This document shows, in pieces, positions 32,008-43,365 of a DNA stretch of 64,000 nt. Made by a program: the position numbers and the translations under genes. Origin of the DNA: Gerris lacustris (Eukaryota; Arthropoda; Insecta; Hemiptera; Gerridae); contig OX578282.1 in assembly GCA_951217055.1 (NCBI GenBank), forward strand, positions 71,577,092-71,641,091, read 5' to 3'. The notes under the pieces are model-generated. The model worked only from the letters and a program-made list of their open reading frames with translations, was not told where the DNA came from and did no database searches. Numbering within the stretch: the first letter of the stretch is position 1; each line of letters opens with the position of its first letter.

Positions 32008-32600
32008 AAAAAGAACTTTTTATATACTACCTTTTTCAATTTTCTGTTGAATCGTATGTAATGTTGATTATAAAATGTTAGTAAAAAAAAAAAAAATAGT
32101 TCCGAATTTATTTACTTCACATAAATGACAACCATCTAGAGAGCTGATCTTAAACCTATAAAAGGACAAATCTTTGTACAACGGATCTCCCCAACACCAA
32201 ATCTAAACCGTGCCATCGATATATTTGAAATAATATAATCGATATATTTCCTGTTTTGCTGTCATTCAATGTTTATCTGTTATTTAAAAAAAATCCCAAA
32301 TTTGAGACCCGTCAAAATGAAGATTGCGTAAATATGGGACATGGCAAAACAAATAAAATAACTTGCGGATTTTTTCCGAACGATTAAAGCATAATTTGCT
32401 GAAAACGAATTAAATTCTGCTGAAAGATGGCTAAAAGTATTAAAATAATGCATTGTCATCGTGTTCTGAGCTATGCTAAAAGTTTCAAATGTCTAGCTAT
32501 TCGGGAAGTTAGTTAGAAATCGATTGCCAGATTTGTACCGGACACCGGACAAACAAACAAACAAACAAGAATGCAAGCTAATAAAAACGTAGTAAAATAA
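32008..32600 (+). repeat. Repeat L, copy 1
   Basis: It matches the complement of 41171-41795 closely, from TTTTTATATACTAC through ATCGATATATTTGAAATAA and AGCTATTCGGGAAGTTAG to AAGCTAATAAAAACGTAGTAAA. A (CAAA)n run lies at 32550-32568. No coding sequence or target duplication seen. Confidence 0.82.
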
Positions 32601-32885
32601 AATGTCTGAAGACACTCTTTTAACAAATATTCTTAATTTAATAATTTCAATAGAAAATTCCACTATATTATTTAATATCTCAATATTTTAATTCTTTTCT
32701 TTCAAGATCTCAATATTTTAATATCTTATTTAATAACTCAAAATTGTATTGTCATGATAAATACATAATCTGTGCAAGTTTCAGCTTTTTATGAGGTCGA
32801 GAAGAGGAACAAATTTAGCTTACAAGACAAAAAAACAAAAAAGTTATTTAAATAAAGGAGTGTAAAAATAGTTGACCAACAAAAT
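32601..32885. other. AT-rich intergenic DNA
   Basis: The word ATCTCAATATTTTAAT is repeated at 32676-32720. No gene seen. Confidence 0.45.
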
Positions 32886-33447
32886 GTGCAAAAAAGTGTC
32901 TGACACTCATCAAGATAAATAAATTGTGTACAAGTTAATCTTTTAGTGTCTTTTAAGAATATGTGGTCGGCTAAGTTTATCTACAGGACATAATTTGGCA
33001 ATATAGGCATTTGAAAAAAAAAAAAAACCGGAGGAGAGCAGCCCTATCACACCAATTATGGTGGGCAATGTGATTTTCATGATCCTGAGTGCGAAATTAG
33101 TTAGTAAAACGAAAATCAAGTTGATGTTAGTTTGTCATTTGATAAGTTAGTTATTAAAATTAGTAATTACTCTAAATCAAAGAGGTTATCTATCAAGTGA
33201 CAAACTAATATCAACTTGATTTTCAATCTACTGACTAATTCTGTACTCAGGATCATGAAAATTATATTGTCCACCATAATTGGCGAGACGTGGCCACTCG
33301 CCACCGGTTTGTTTTTGTTCAACTGTCTATTGCCAAACTATGTCCCATAGACGAACTTAGCCGACCACATATTCTTAAAAGGTACCAAAAGATTTACTTA
33401 CACACAAAATTCTAGCTTGATGCTAGTCAGACACTTTTTTTGCACAC
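32886..33447. mobile_element. Palindromic foldback element P, copy 1
   Basis: The left arm (32886-about 33150) and right arm (about 33185-33447) are inverted copies. Paired words include GTGCAAAAAAGTGTCTGAC with its complement at the right end, AGAATATGTGGTCGGCTAAG with its complement near 33355-33375, and CAAGTTGATGTTAGTTTGTC with its complement near 33195. A second, shorter copy lies at 50137-50525. No TSD could be read with certainty. Confidence 0.85.
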
Positions 33448-33900
33448 TATCTCCAAGACAAACTCACATAAATTATGTTAGTAATTCAAAAATTAATATA
33501 CCTAATAATTACGGAAATTGTTAAAAATTAGCATTCTAACAATAGCATAGTAATAAAATAAAATGTCCATACACACATAAGTACTTCATGCAAGTATCGT
33601 CGTTGGGCGTTGCGCTCAATAACCTATATAAATATAGTCTGTGTAAATGGAAATCTAACCATTTAGCTGGTTATTCCGGGAAATTTTTTTTAAAGAAAAT
33701 AATATGTTATTACAAAGGGTGAGAGGTCGCGGGTTCATTTCTCCACTGGATAGGAATTATTTTTATTGTAAATTTGGTTAAAATGCTTAATAATAATTTA
33801 AGGAAAAGCCGATACAATTAACAAATGAGTGGATAACACAGTAATTTTGTATACTTGTATTGTATATGAGGAAATTTAGTTAGAATTTTATATGCATTTT
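33448..33900. other. Intergenic DNA, weak B-box word only
   Basis: GCGGGTTCATTTCTCC at 33729-33744 resembles a decayed B box. No gene seen. Confidence 0.4.
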
Positions 33901-34425
33901 GCTTCCGAGCTTACCGAAGGTAACGGAAGCATTGTGTTCACTTTTGAGAACGAAAAACTTTTAAGCCTCCGATTTCAAAAATTCCAAGACAGAAGTCCGT
34001 TTCAGACATCAGGGAACATTTTTGGTCTCGTGTCTGTCTGTCTGTCTGTCGGTCTGTGTGTCCGCGAATTATGAAACGTGCGACGATAACTTGAGTAAAT
34101 GTCAACCGATTTTGATGAAATTTGGTAGACATGTTCATTTTACCAATACCCAGGACGAGTTCGTTGGACAACGTTATCCGACCAAGCGTTCACGAGCAAC
34201 GCTCGCGTAAACGTGAACTTTAAATTTAAAATTGGAATTTTAGGTCGGGGAAAATATCTAACTTCATCTATTCAATGAGACAAACATTTTTTTCAAATAC
34301 AATTTTTTAGTAAAACCAACAGCGACACCGCTATGAAGTGTCAAAGATCGCTAAAACTATTGTTATAGTACATGATAGGATGCGAGGAAGCTATGTGCCA
34401 CACTAATTGGCAGTCTTTTTTTTTT
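33901..34425 (+). repeat. T1-family copy, most complete
   Basis: Begins with the intact head hairpin: GCTTCCG 33901-33907, TTACC-GAA-GGTAA 33911-33923, CGGAAGC 33924-33930. It then has a TCTGTCTGTCTGTCTGTCGG microsatellite and ACCAACAGCGACACCGC. It ends with the shared family tail GATGCGAGGAAGCTATGTGC before a poly(T) run. Short frames on both strands are repeat translations. Confidence 0.85.
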
Positions 34426-34917
<492 letters not shown>

Positions 34918-36530
34918 TATACTTTATTCAAATGCCAATTCTAGTGTAGAGGAGAGATGGAAAACTTTGATAACAATTATGTTTGTCTAAGTAAAGCACA
35001 AAACCGATTTTTTTTTCTTAAAAAAAATTGTTTTGAGATAAAATTAAATTTCTTACAAGAAAGATCGAGTCAAAATTATTCTTATAATACAAATGGAAAG
35101 TTTGAAACATATACGATATAATAACATTCAAAACTAATGCAATTTTCACAGGAATTATTTAATCTTCATCGTGCACTGCACTACCTGAATATTCTGCACG
35201 ATTGTGAAACAGAATTGTATTGTGCAGAATTATGTACGAGCGACATAATAGTAATTATCGAAGCCGGAAATCAAATAAATTATTGATTTTTCAAAACTGT
35301 ATAATCAATTTTAATATTAATTAATTCTAAACAAAAAAAAGAAAATTGATTAAACATTTCTTTAATTAATCATTGTTAATACTATGATTTTATAAATGTC
35401 CCTGAACTATTTAAGTTTTAAAAATAAAACACAATAGGATTAATTTTTTTTTTTTTTTTTTTCGTTGTTGCAAATCAATAATTTCCGAATTATAATTTAT
35501 TCTCTATTGGAGTATAGAAGACAAAGACTGGGTTACCCAGGGTTGCCAGATAACTCCTAATTAGCCAATAGTTTTGACCCCAGGGCACAATTTCCCGTTT
35601 TGACCAGAAAGTCGATTAGGCAATAGAAAACTCCGGTCAAATATTATAACGCTGTCGTGCTTACCTTGCAGTCTAAACACAGTCGTCGACTAAATCACTT
35701 CTACTTTAAAAACATTTTTGTTGATTTGTGATTTTAAAATTTTATAATTATCTTAGTATTTTCTTTATTTTACGCTAAAACTCTTTTCTAGTTTCGGATT
35801 TGATTTTGTTAACACGTTTTTTAAAAAAATATAATTAAGAATTTCTCAGTTGAAATATTCCCTTGGATATATAGGATGCTTTAATATTAACTTCAGTTAT
35901 TTAAGGTGAGTTCAAAGAAATTATCATTCCATTTTTATTTTGTCCTTACCTAAAGGAAGTGTAATGTTTTAACCCATAAAATCCAGGCCCCGATTTACCA
36001 ATGGGCAGACGCCCGGGCAATCGCCCAGGGCGTCGATTTCTGGAGGGCGGAAAATTTTCAGCAAACTGGTACCTTTAAAATTATTTTCTTGTATCTTAGC
36101 AGTTTTCACGAAGTTATAAAAAATATTATTTAAACCCTAGAACACTAACCATACTTTTTAACCTCTTATGACTAACCTTGAGTCATATTGACTCCCCAAT
36201 CTATTATACCCAGTTTTATTAAATATAAAGGCCTAATATGAATAATAATTTTTAAACACGTTTTGGTGCTAGTTGTTAGGACACTTGGGTGCTTTGTTTG
36301 CCATAAAAAAACATTTTTTTCCTGTTAATTCCGATTTTTAAATCTGGACTACTCTTACATATTATTGTTATCTACCGGAGTGGTTTTATTTACTTTTTTC
36401 TTTGATGTAGCTTTTTTTCTTTCCTTTCCTTTGGTTTTTCGTAAATTGTTTCATTTAATTTATTATTTTCCTCATCATCGCTGATGTGATTCTTTGCCGG
36501 CATTTTAAGAAACAAATATGCCTGAAATAC
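34918..36530. other. AT-rich intergenic DNA; a possible transposon end at 35985
   Basis: CAGGCCCCGATTTACC at 35985 followed by GC-rich palindromic words (GCCCGGGCAATCGCCCAGGGC) looks like one end of a DNA transposon, but no partner end is visible. No gene recognised. Confidence 0.4.
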
Positions 36531-36810
36531 GGTAGTTTCAAATTTCAGACGAAGCTTCTGAAATTTAGGCTTATCTATAGGCTGTAAGAATTAATTATTG
36601 AAGATAATTTCAATTTAAACCGGGAGGGGGGGGGGGGATGCACAAGAAAAATACCTCTGGTGGTAACAATATTGTTGCGTACAATACTGATGTGTTACTT
36701 TTATTAACCTTTCTAATCATAATTATAAAATACCTCTACTTGAATGATAACTTCCAAATCAGTAATTCTAAATTAAATACCTCCGTAGCGGAGCTCGGGT
36801 AGTAAGCTAG
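36531..36810 (+). mobile_element. Helitron-like 3' end
   Basis: CTCCGTAGCGGAGCTCGGGT near 36781, then CTAG at 36807-36810 and T outside, parallels the 3' end at 30241-30270. The 5' boundary could not be found, so the start given is only a limit. Confidence 0.4.
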
Positions 36811-38478
36811 TATAATATAATACAGTTTATAATTTATTATTATATATTTACTAGTTGTTTTACTGTCAATGAGTGAGTTATGCGAAATGAACCTACTTAG
36901 TGGAGAAAATGTTAAAACATTACGTTAACCTTGCTAACCCAGTAATGATTCCACTTGTTTTTGATTTTTAACTGTTTTGCTTCTCCAAGTCTGATAGTTT
37001 CTGTTTTCAAATAACTTTTGTAAAAGTAAAGATATGTTCTGCTCAAATCATTTACTTAAAATAGTTTCTAGCAGATCAAATGAAAATCGGTCACAAGCAG
37101 ACTTAGATCTTAAAACATATAACTCTATCAAATTCTCAATATCCAATGTTTACGACATTACTTTTCCTCTGCATTTACTTAATCTATAAGAAAGTAAACA
37201 TTTAAAACAACAGAAACTGTACTGAGAAAAACACATTTTTCACTGTTCACTGTTCACAGCCCAAATTTTTCATTTAATGTAACATAACTCACGCGTTTTA
37301 ATAATATTAACAACAAATTAATTATTCATTGATTGTTTAGACGGAGATTTTGTGTTACTTAAAAGAAATCGCATTTTGTTGAACAAAACACAATAATTTT
37401 TAAAAAATCAGTATATTGGCTACCACAATGATTTAAAATATTTAAATATATAAGACCGATTTCGACTTAGTTTAGGTAATATAAAACAATAAAAACAATA
37501 AGTTATACCTTCTAAAGCACTGTCATCTTCAGTTGACTGGATTATAAAGACTGCGTTGATTTTCTAATTTTACCTAATTTCAACATATTAGTTGCGTGAT
37601 TTTCTTCATTTTCCCTGTGATAACTTATTAACTAGTTTGTTTTCCAGAAAACAATATCAATATATGTAGATATTAATTGTTTTCATTAATATTAAAAATT
37701 TGTTATGTCTCTGATAACCAGTGCGGCATCCTACCGTGTATTTCACTTTTCACTTAAGTTTTGGTACCACACAAAAGGCAAATTAATTAAATATATGTAT
37801 ATATTTTTTTATTTTTTTTTATCATTTTACATATAAATTACTTATGCAATTAAATTGTTATAAACAATAATATCAATAAATAAATTAACTTAGCTATATA
37901 TAATTAAATTTAAATGCTGAGATTTTTTTTTAATTTCCTATTTCCAATCCGACATTTTGTAAACAAAATGGATTGATACAGATAATTGGTTGTTTTGCCT
38001 GAGATTTTGTGGTACCACTTCATAATCATCACTAAGTCAGTAACACAACAATATTGTCACTATCATTTTATATTTTATATAAAATTATAGTGACAATATT
38101 GTGTTAATTTATATTAAACCTCTCTAGCTCTAGTCATAATTATGGTTTGAGACTTGAGGTAGACTTTTTTTTATGTAAATTCCTACAATCGTTTGTTATA
38201 TAACTATTCTCAATTTTCTTTGTCGTTTCTATTATTGCCAAAACTAGATCTTTCCTAAACTTTAATGAAACATCATTAGTAGCTTTTTAGAAAAAATAAT
38301 GATGTAACAACATCGGTATTTAAATAGACTTCTTTCATGACGAAACAAGTTTATATCTTTACAAAAACATGAAAATTGTTACAAAGTTTTTAAATTTTTT
38401 TGGGCTTAATAGTTATTGGGACTGATATTCTAAGTTTAGACCTTAAGTAGGCCCGGCACGTATGAGGTCAATGAACAG
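36811..38478. other. AT-rich intergenic DNA with one hairpin
   Basis: At 38042-38105 the word ATTGTCACTAT and its complement form a roughly 19-bp stem with one bulged base. No gene recognised in this stretch. Confidence 0.5.
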
Positions 38479-39135
38479 CAGGGGTTCTCAAAATGAGATC
38501 CGCCGGAGATTTATGAATCTTAATTTTTAAAGGACTCGTACCAATAAAAAGTGTATCAATAGCTTTTCGTTTTAAATTAAATATATTTTAATTTAAATAA
38601 AATTATAATTACCATTTACAACGGGAGACAGACAGAGAAAAATAGACTTCAGCATCGGAATTCGAACCACGGGCCTACTTTCTAATTGATTGTACTAGGT
38701 ACAGTTATACTAATTGGATACTTGCGTTATTTCTCGGTCTAGTTATAATTTCGTTAATGTTGACTTCTAGTCTTGTGGAAAAATTTGAAAGCTTAATGCA
38801 GGACTAGGTATCGTTGTTGACAAAGGAAATTATTCTTCAGTATAGCTTAGTTGGCTAGAGCGTCTTTACTGGAAATAAAAAAGGCCCGTGGTTCGAATCC
38901 CGGTGCTGAAGTCAATTTTATCTGCCTGTCTCCCGTTGTAAATAGTAATTATAATTTGATTTAAATTAAAATTTAAACCTTCTGTAGTATGAATAATACC
39001 AAAAACTTAAAAATTGAATTAAATATATTTTAAATGGTTATTAATATAAAATTAGTAAACATAGTTAAGGAATTTTTTTGAGGGGTCCGCAATAACATTA
39101 ATAATTAAAGGGGTCCTCGAATAAAGGAACCCCTG
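38479..39135. mobile_element. hAT-like element (TIR CAGGGGTTC), host of a palindromic SINE
   Basis: It starts with CAGGGGTTCTCAAAATG and ends with TCGAATAAAGGAACCCCTG, a typical hAT-style inverted pair. The flanking octamers do not match, so either a boundary has decayed or the two ends are from different copies. The interior is mostly the palindromic SINE at 38591-39016. Confidence 0.6.
38591..39016 (+). mobile_element. Palindromic tRNA-derived SINE, short form
   Basis: It is bounded by an exact 16-bp direct repeat, AATTAAATATATTTTA (38575-38590 and 39017-39032). The left arm carries the complement of the tRNA T-arm half (GAATTCGAACCACGGG). The middle is homologous to the 18-kb copy. A full tRNA-like unit on the plus strand (38835-38912) follows, and the tail ends ACTTAAAAATTG. 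The left end begins in the same region as the 17859 copy, so the inverted 5' arm is a family trait and not a one-off rearrangement. Confidence 0.87.
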
Positions 39136-39638
39136 TTATAGAGAGCAACACCGTCATTACGCGTATTAAATACACAAATTAAAATCTAATTTAATTAATA
39201 TATATTTGCATATTCCACACAAGTCTTAAGTGCTATTTTAAGTGTCTATTAAGTACGCATAAAATAAAATACAATTAAGAGAGAGACAATGCAAATTATT
39301 ATTTCAAAATTTTAATAATTGAAATAAAATAAACGTTGTGTGAAGAAATTCGCTCAAGTCTTGGAAATATTGCGATAAATTTGTTAAATACCTCTGCAGT
39401 AATTATGTTTGATGACGATTGGTCAACTGACAACGATATTTTGTAGTATGTACAAAGATCCATAGCAATATGTTGTACCGAAAATTGAAATCAGACTTAT
39501 TAAAGAGTTACTAAAATGAAATAGATTCGTGCTGCATTTGCAATGTCCGTCCGATCCTCGTCCGTCCTTTTAAAAGTTGGCAGGTGACCTTCAAAGCCTG
39601 CTTTCTGTAACTGCTTAAGGATAAGGTATCGCCATTGC
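39136..39638. other. Intergenic DNA, no gene seen
   Basis: No recognisable feature. Confidence 0.45.
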
Positions 39639-39962
39639 TTTTAATATTGAATCTCTTATATCTGCTATTAAAAGTTCTAATAATTATTGTTATTTATTAA
39701 AATAATAAATAAAAACTGTGCTATGGAAAATGTGTATTTTCTTCCTACTGGAGATAAAATATTGTATGTACCTCGTGAGTAAAGTGCCATTATTCCCCTC
39801 GCAATAATTATCTCCCTCGGCTGCGCCTCGGGAGCTAATTAGAGTTATTCCCTCGGCTGCGCCTCGGGATTTAGGGACCATGGTTCCTTCGGCTTCGCCT
39901 CAAGAACCAACTTTTTTCGCTCAGGGAATAATGGCTTACTTTACTCCCTAGGTGCATAAATA
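39639..39962 (+). repeat. Dispersed repeat F, copy 2
   Basis: Matches 316-643 over its full length, with CTCGGCTGCGCCTCGGG words at about 39817-39870. A short tRNA-like GGGTTGGATTCC on the minus strand lies just beyond, at about 40028. Confidence 0.75.
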
Positions 39963-41170
39963 TCTATTATCAGCTTCCCATTTGTTTAATCAATGTTGGG
40001 TGGACATTAAAGGGGTCCGGTCAGGGAATCCAACCCAAAAGCTGTGGTCAGAGTTGGTCCCCTATCCAACAACTGACCACGGCCTCTGGTTTAGGGGTTG
40101 CACTTAAGGTACAAGGTTATTTGGTATATGTCACACGTGTCATATTTTTTTAATATACCCCTTACAAACGATTGCTTTAATAATATTAATTTTGTGAAGG
40201 GGCATGAACCTACCTGATTAAATATACCTACAAAAAGTTCAATGAAATTCAACATAAATTTGTATAAATAAATTGTACACTGGTCATACACATAAAAACT
40301 ACAGTTTTAGTCTAATTTTAAGGCATAAGAACTTACTAAAAACTTTCCATAAAGGTTTGCTCACATGAGTAAGTTTATCGAAAATTATTTTTTTTTAAAC
40401 TTGTGTTTATTACAAATTAGCTTTTGTATTTGTATTTTTTGACAAGGAAAAAAATTAACTATTCGAAGTTTTTGTTCGGAGATACAATGTTGGGAAGTTT
40501 TAAATGTTGTATGTAACTGATATTGCCGTTAAGGAAAAGTAAAATATGATAAATTTTACAAAAACAATTTAGTCCAAGTGTGGTTTTGTTTAACTGGTTA
40601 AATTACCCAAGTATTAAACTTTACTAATCAGGTTTGTTATGGTAAAAACTTTTAGTCGGTCTGAGAGGAAGTATTGGAACGAGTTTTTCCAACAGAGAAC
40701 AAGTCCCTCTAATTATATAATAAACCCAAAACTCATATCTACTTTCCAAAAATAAAACTTGTACAAACAAAACAACATCGTCTTATTACATTTTACATGA
40801 CCACCGAAACGAATGAACCAAGGCATCTCCTTAGTTCTAAAACCAAGAACTTTTGTTCTTTACTATAACAATAAAATATTAAAATAAAAAGGAAAATGAG
40901 TATTAAAATGTATAAAGGAAGCTATTCAAGCTATTTAATAGTGTACTGGGGATTTTCATCTATACTTTTGCTACTTTACTTACAAATGTGGATCAAAAGC
41001 CTCCCCCCTCCCCCTGCCTGCCCCCCCCCCCCCCCCTCAAGTTTCCCCAGTACATATTTATCCCTTCATACAGCATATTACTGCACTTAGATGTTGTTTA
41101 GAAATTTAATATTCGGTCTGAACCCACTTCATTTAACATTAAACATTACATTTATAACCATTAAAACGCT
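39963..41170. other. Intergenic DNA, no gene seen
   Basis: A C-rich low-complexity stretch lies at 41002-41040. No gene or defined mobile element recognised. Confidence 0.5.
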
Positions 41171-41795
41171 ATTTTTACTACGTTTTTATTAGCTTGCAAT
41201 CTTGTTTGTTTGTTGTTTGTTTGTTTGTCCGGTACAAATCTGGCAATCGATTTCTAACTAACTTCCCGAATAGCTAGACATTTGAAACTTTTAGCATAGC
41301 TCAGAACACGATGACAACGCATTATTTTAATACTTTTAGCCATCTTTCAGCAGAAATTAATTAGTTTTCAGCAAATTTTGCTGTGCGGAAAGTTAGTTCG
41401 GAAAAAATCCGCAAGTTATTTTATTTGTTTTGCCATATCCAATATTTACGCAATCTTCATTTTGACGGGTCTCAAATTTGTGATAGATAAACATTGAATG
41501 ACAGCAAAACAGGAAATATCGATTATATTATTTATCGATTATATTATTTCAAATATATCGATGACATGCTTTAGATTTGGTGTTGGAGAGATCCGTTATA
41601 CAAAGATTTGTCCTTTTATAGGTTTAAGATCAGCTCTCTGGATGGTTGTCATTTATGTGAAGTAAATAAATTCGGAACTATTTTTTTTCACCATCATTAT
41701 ATATTATATAACAATAACAATTATATTATCAACATTACATACGATTCAACAGAAAATTTAAAAACGTAGTATATAAAAAGTTATTTTTATCTTGA
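41171..41795 (-). repeat. Repeat L, copy 2 (inverted relative to 32008)
   Basis: The complement matches 32008-32600. It differs by small indels and an expanded AT stretch near 41690-41730. Confidence 0.82.
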
Positions 41796-42297
41796 AATTA
41801 TTATGATTTAAGGATTTGTCCATTTCCTGCATTTCGCAAATTAATCATTCTAGAGAAAAAAATAATAGGACCTTTTTTGTAGGAAATTTTATGTAGTTAA
41901 ATTTGGTACATAAACTCTTTCTAGAGTCCGCAGTTTTCGAGTTATTCAAGAAAAAGTGTCCTTTAAGAGCCCTTCAGAGGTAAAAATGATATTTTTCGAA
42001 AATGATAGATTTTCAATTACTTATATCTCAAAAACCGTTGGATTTTCGACAAATATGTATATACAAGTACCATTTTATAGGAACTATAATAAGCTTTAAT
42101 TTTTATTTGAAATACCTATATTTTTCTATATGTTATATTTATTTATATATTAGAGTCCACCGTTTCCAAGATATTTCTAGGTCGACCTCAAAACTCTTAA
42201 AAGGGTGAATAAATCCCTTAGACCAAACAGTTGCACCTGAAGGCCTGCTGTCTGAGCCTGTGTAATATGATCCGGTCACCTAAGCAGTCACCACTAA
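41796..42297. other. Upstream flank of the desaturase gene, repeat-like
   Basis: Words such as TTTTCGAGTTATTCAAGAAAAAG and ATCTCAAAAACCGTTGGATTTTC resemble dispersed repeats, but no second copy is in the window. No promoter element can be assigned. Confidence 0.4.
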
Positions 42298-42671
42298 GGG
42301 TAGTGACACACTTCGCCACCCGGGTAGCGACACCTGGGTAGCGCCCACCTGGTTGATGCCACTTGCTCCCGCAACCTGACTTGCGCCACCCGCACTTATA
42401 TGAGGGATGCAGTCAGCCCCAGATTTGATTTCCCCTATATTTGATTGAAGGAGTAGGGGCTGAGTGGCGTGACTTGGGTGGCGACGTGTGACAGGCTCAA
42501 TTGAAAACAATGGGTTGACCGGGTGGCGCCACCTGTGGGTGGCGGCTAGACCGTCGGACGGTCGACCGTGTAGTGCCACCCGGCAGGTGGCGCCACCTCG
42601 TGTGACAGGTTCCATCTATTCTCATTGACGACCGGGTAGCGCCACCTGGGTGGCGAAGTGTGTCACCCCCC
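42298..42671. mobile_element. GC-rich PIF/Harbinger-like MITE upstream of the desaturase
   Basis: The ends are inverted over GTGACACACTTCGCCACC (left, 42302-42319) and its complement (right, about 42650-42667). TAA flanks both sides (42295-42297 and 42672-42674). A TAA target duplication with short TIRs fits PIF/Harbinger MITEs. The interior is rich in GGTGGCGCCACC palindromes and much more GC-rich than its surroundings. It lies about 150 bases before the first coding exon's acceptor and could affect transcription; that is inference. Confidence 0.85.
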
Positions 42672-42817
42672 TAAGATCCATTGTTGTGATTTTTCTCTTC
42701 TTCACTAATATTAACAGTATTGATAATTTGAATGTCTAGTACTATACTAGCAAATAAGTTAAACTTTTTTATTAAATTGATTAATTTTGTTTGTTTTTTT
42801 TTTTCCTTTGTTCTCAG

Positions 42818-42887
42818 ATAACTGTTACCACGTTAGAGCAGCGACATATATATACAAATTAAATAAAATATATAATACCAAAACAAA
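42818..42887 (+). other. 5' untranslated part of the first coding exon
   Basis: A strong splice acceptor (a long T-rich tract ending TTCTCAG) ends at 42817, so the ATG-containing exon probably begins at 42818 and an upstream noncoding exon exists. That exon and the promoter were not located. Confidence 0.6.
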
Positions 42888-43365
42888 ATGGCAACAGTAC
42901 TGACTCAAAGCTATTTACTACTGGGAGAAGAGCCGATAGAAAAGATCTCGTCCAAATTACAGCACAATGGAGCGTCCACCATCGGTAACGGAACAATCAC
43001 AGCCAACGGAACGGCAACGAACAATAACGGAACGGTCAAATCGTCAAGTAACGGATCTATAACAGCGAATGGAACGGCAACCCTGAGCAATGGAACAGCT
43101 CGTTCGAACGGATCCGTGACGTCTCATGAGAACAGATTATCAAGCGACGGACTGACTACGACCGAAGATGAAGATAGCTACGTTAAAGTGTCTAAAGACG
43201 AATTCGAAGCAAATGAAGAATCTACTTTGTCCGATCAAGTTAATACTAAGCACCCAATCATATACAAGTGGGACAATATAATCGCAGTAACTATAGTTCA
43301 TCTTCTAGCTGTCTACGGTGTCTTCCACATGGCTATCTACTGGAGCACCCTCACCATCTTATTCT
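42888..43365 (+). CDS. Desaturase coding exon 1
   Basis: Encodes residues 1-159 and one base of 160. The first 120 residues are hydrophilic. Seven N-G-T/S triplets occur at residues 34, 40, 47, 55, 61, 68 and 74. An acidic stretch (DEDSYVKVSKDEFEANEE) follows, then KHPIIYKWDNII and the first membrane segment. The donor is TCT|GTAAGT. The frame stays open for another 50 bases into the intron. Confidence 0.95.

Noticed and set aside
35985..36060. Complete DNA transposon starting CAGGCCCCGATTTACC
   Set aside because: Only one end is visible; no partner end or duplication found.
42280..42615. 111-codon minus frame upstream of the desaturase
   Set aside because: It lies entirely in the GC-rich palindromic MITE, which explains the lack of stop codons.
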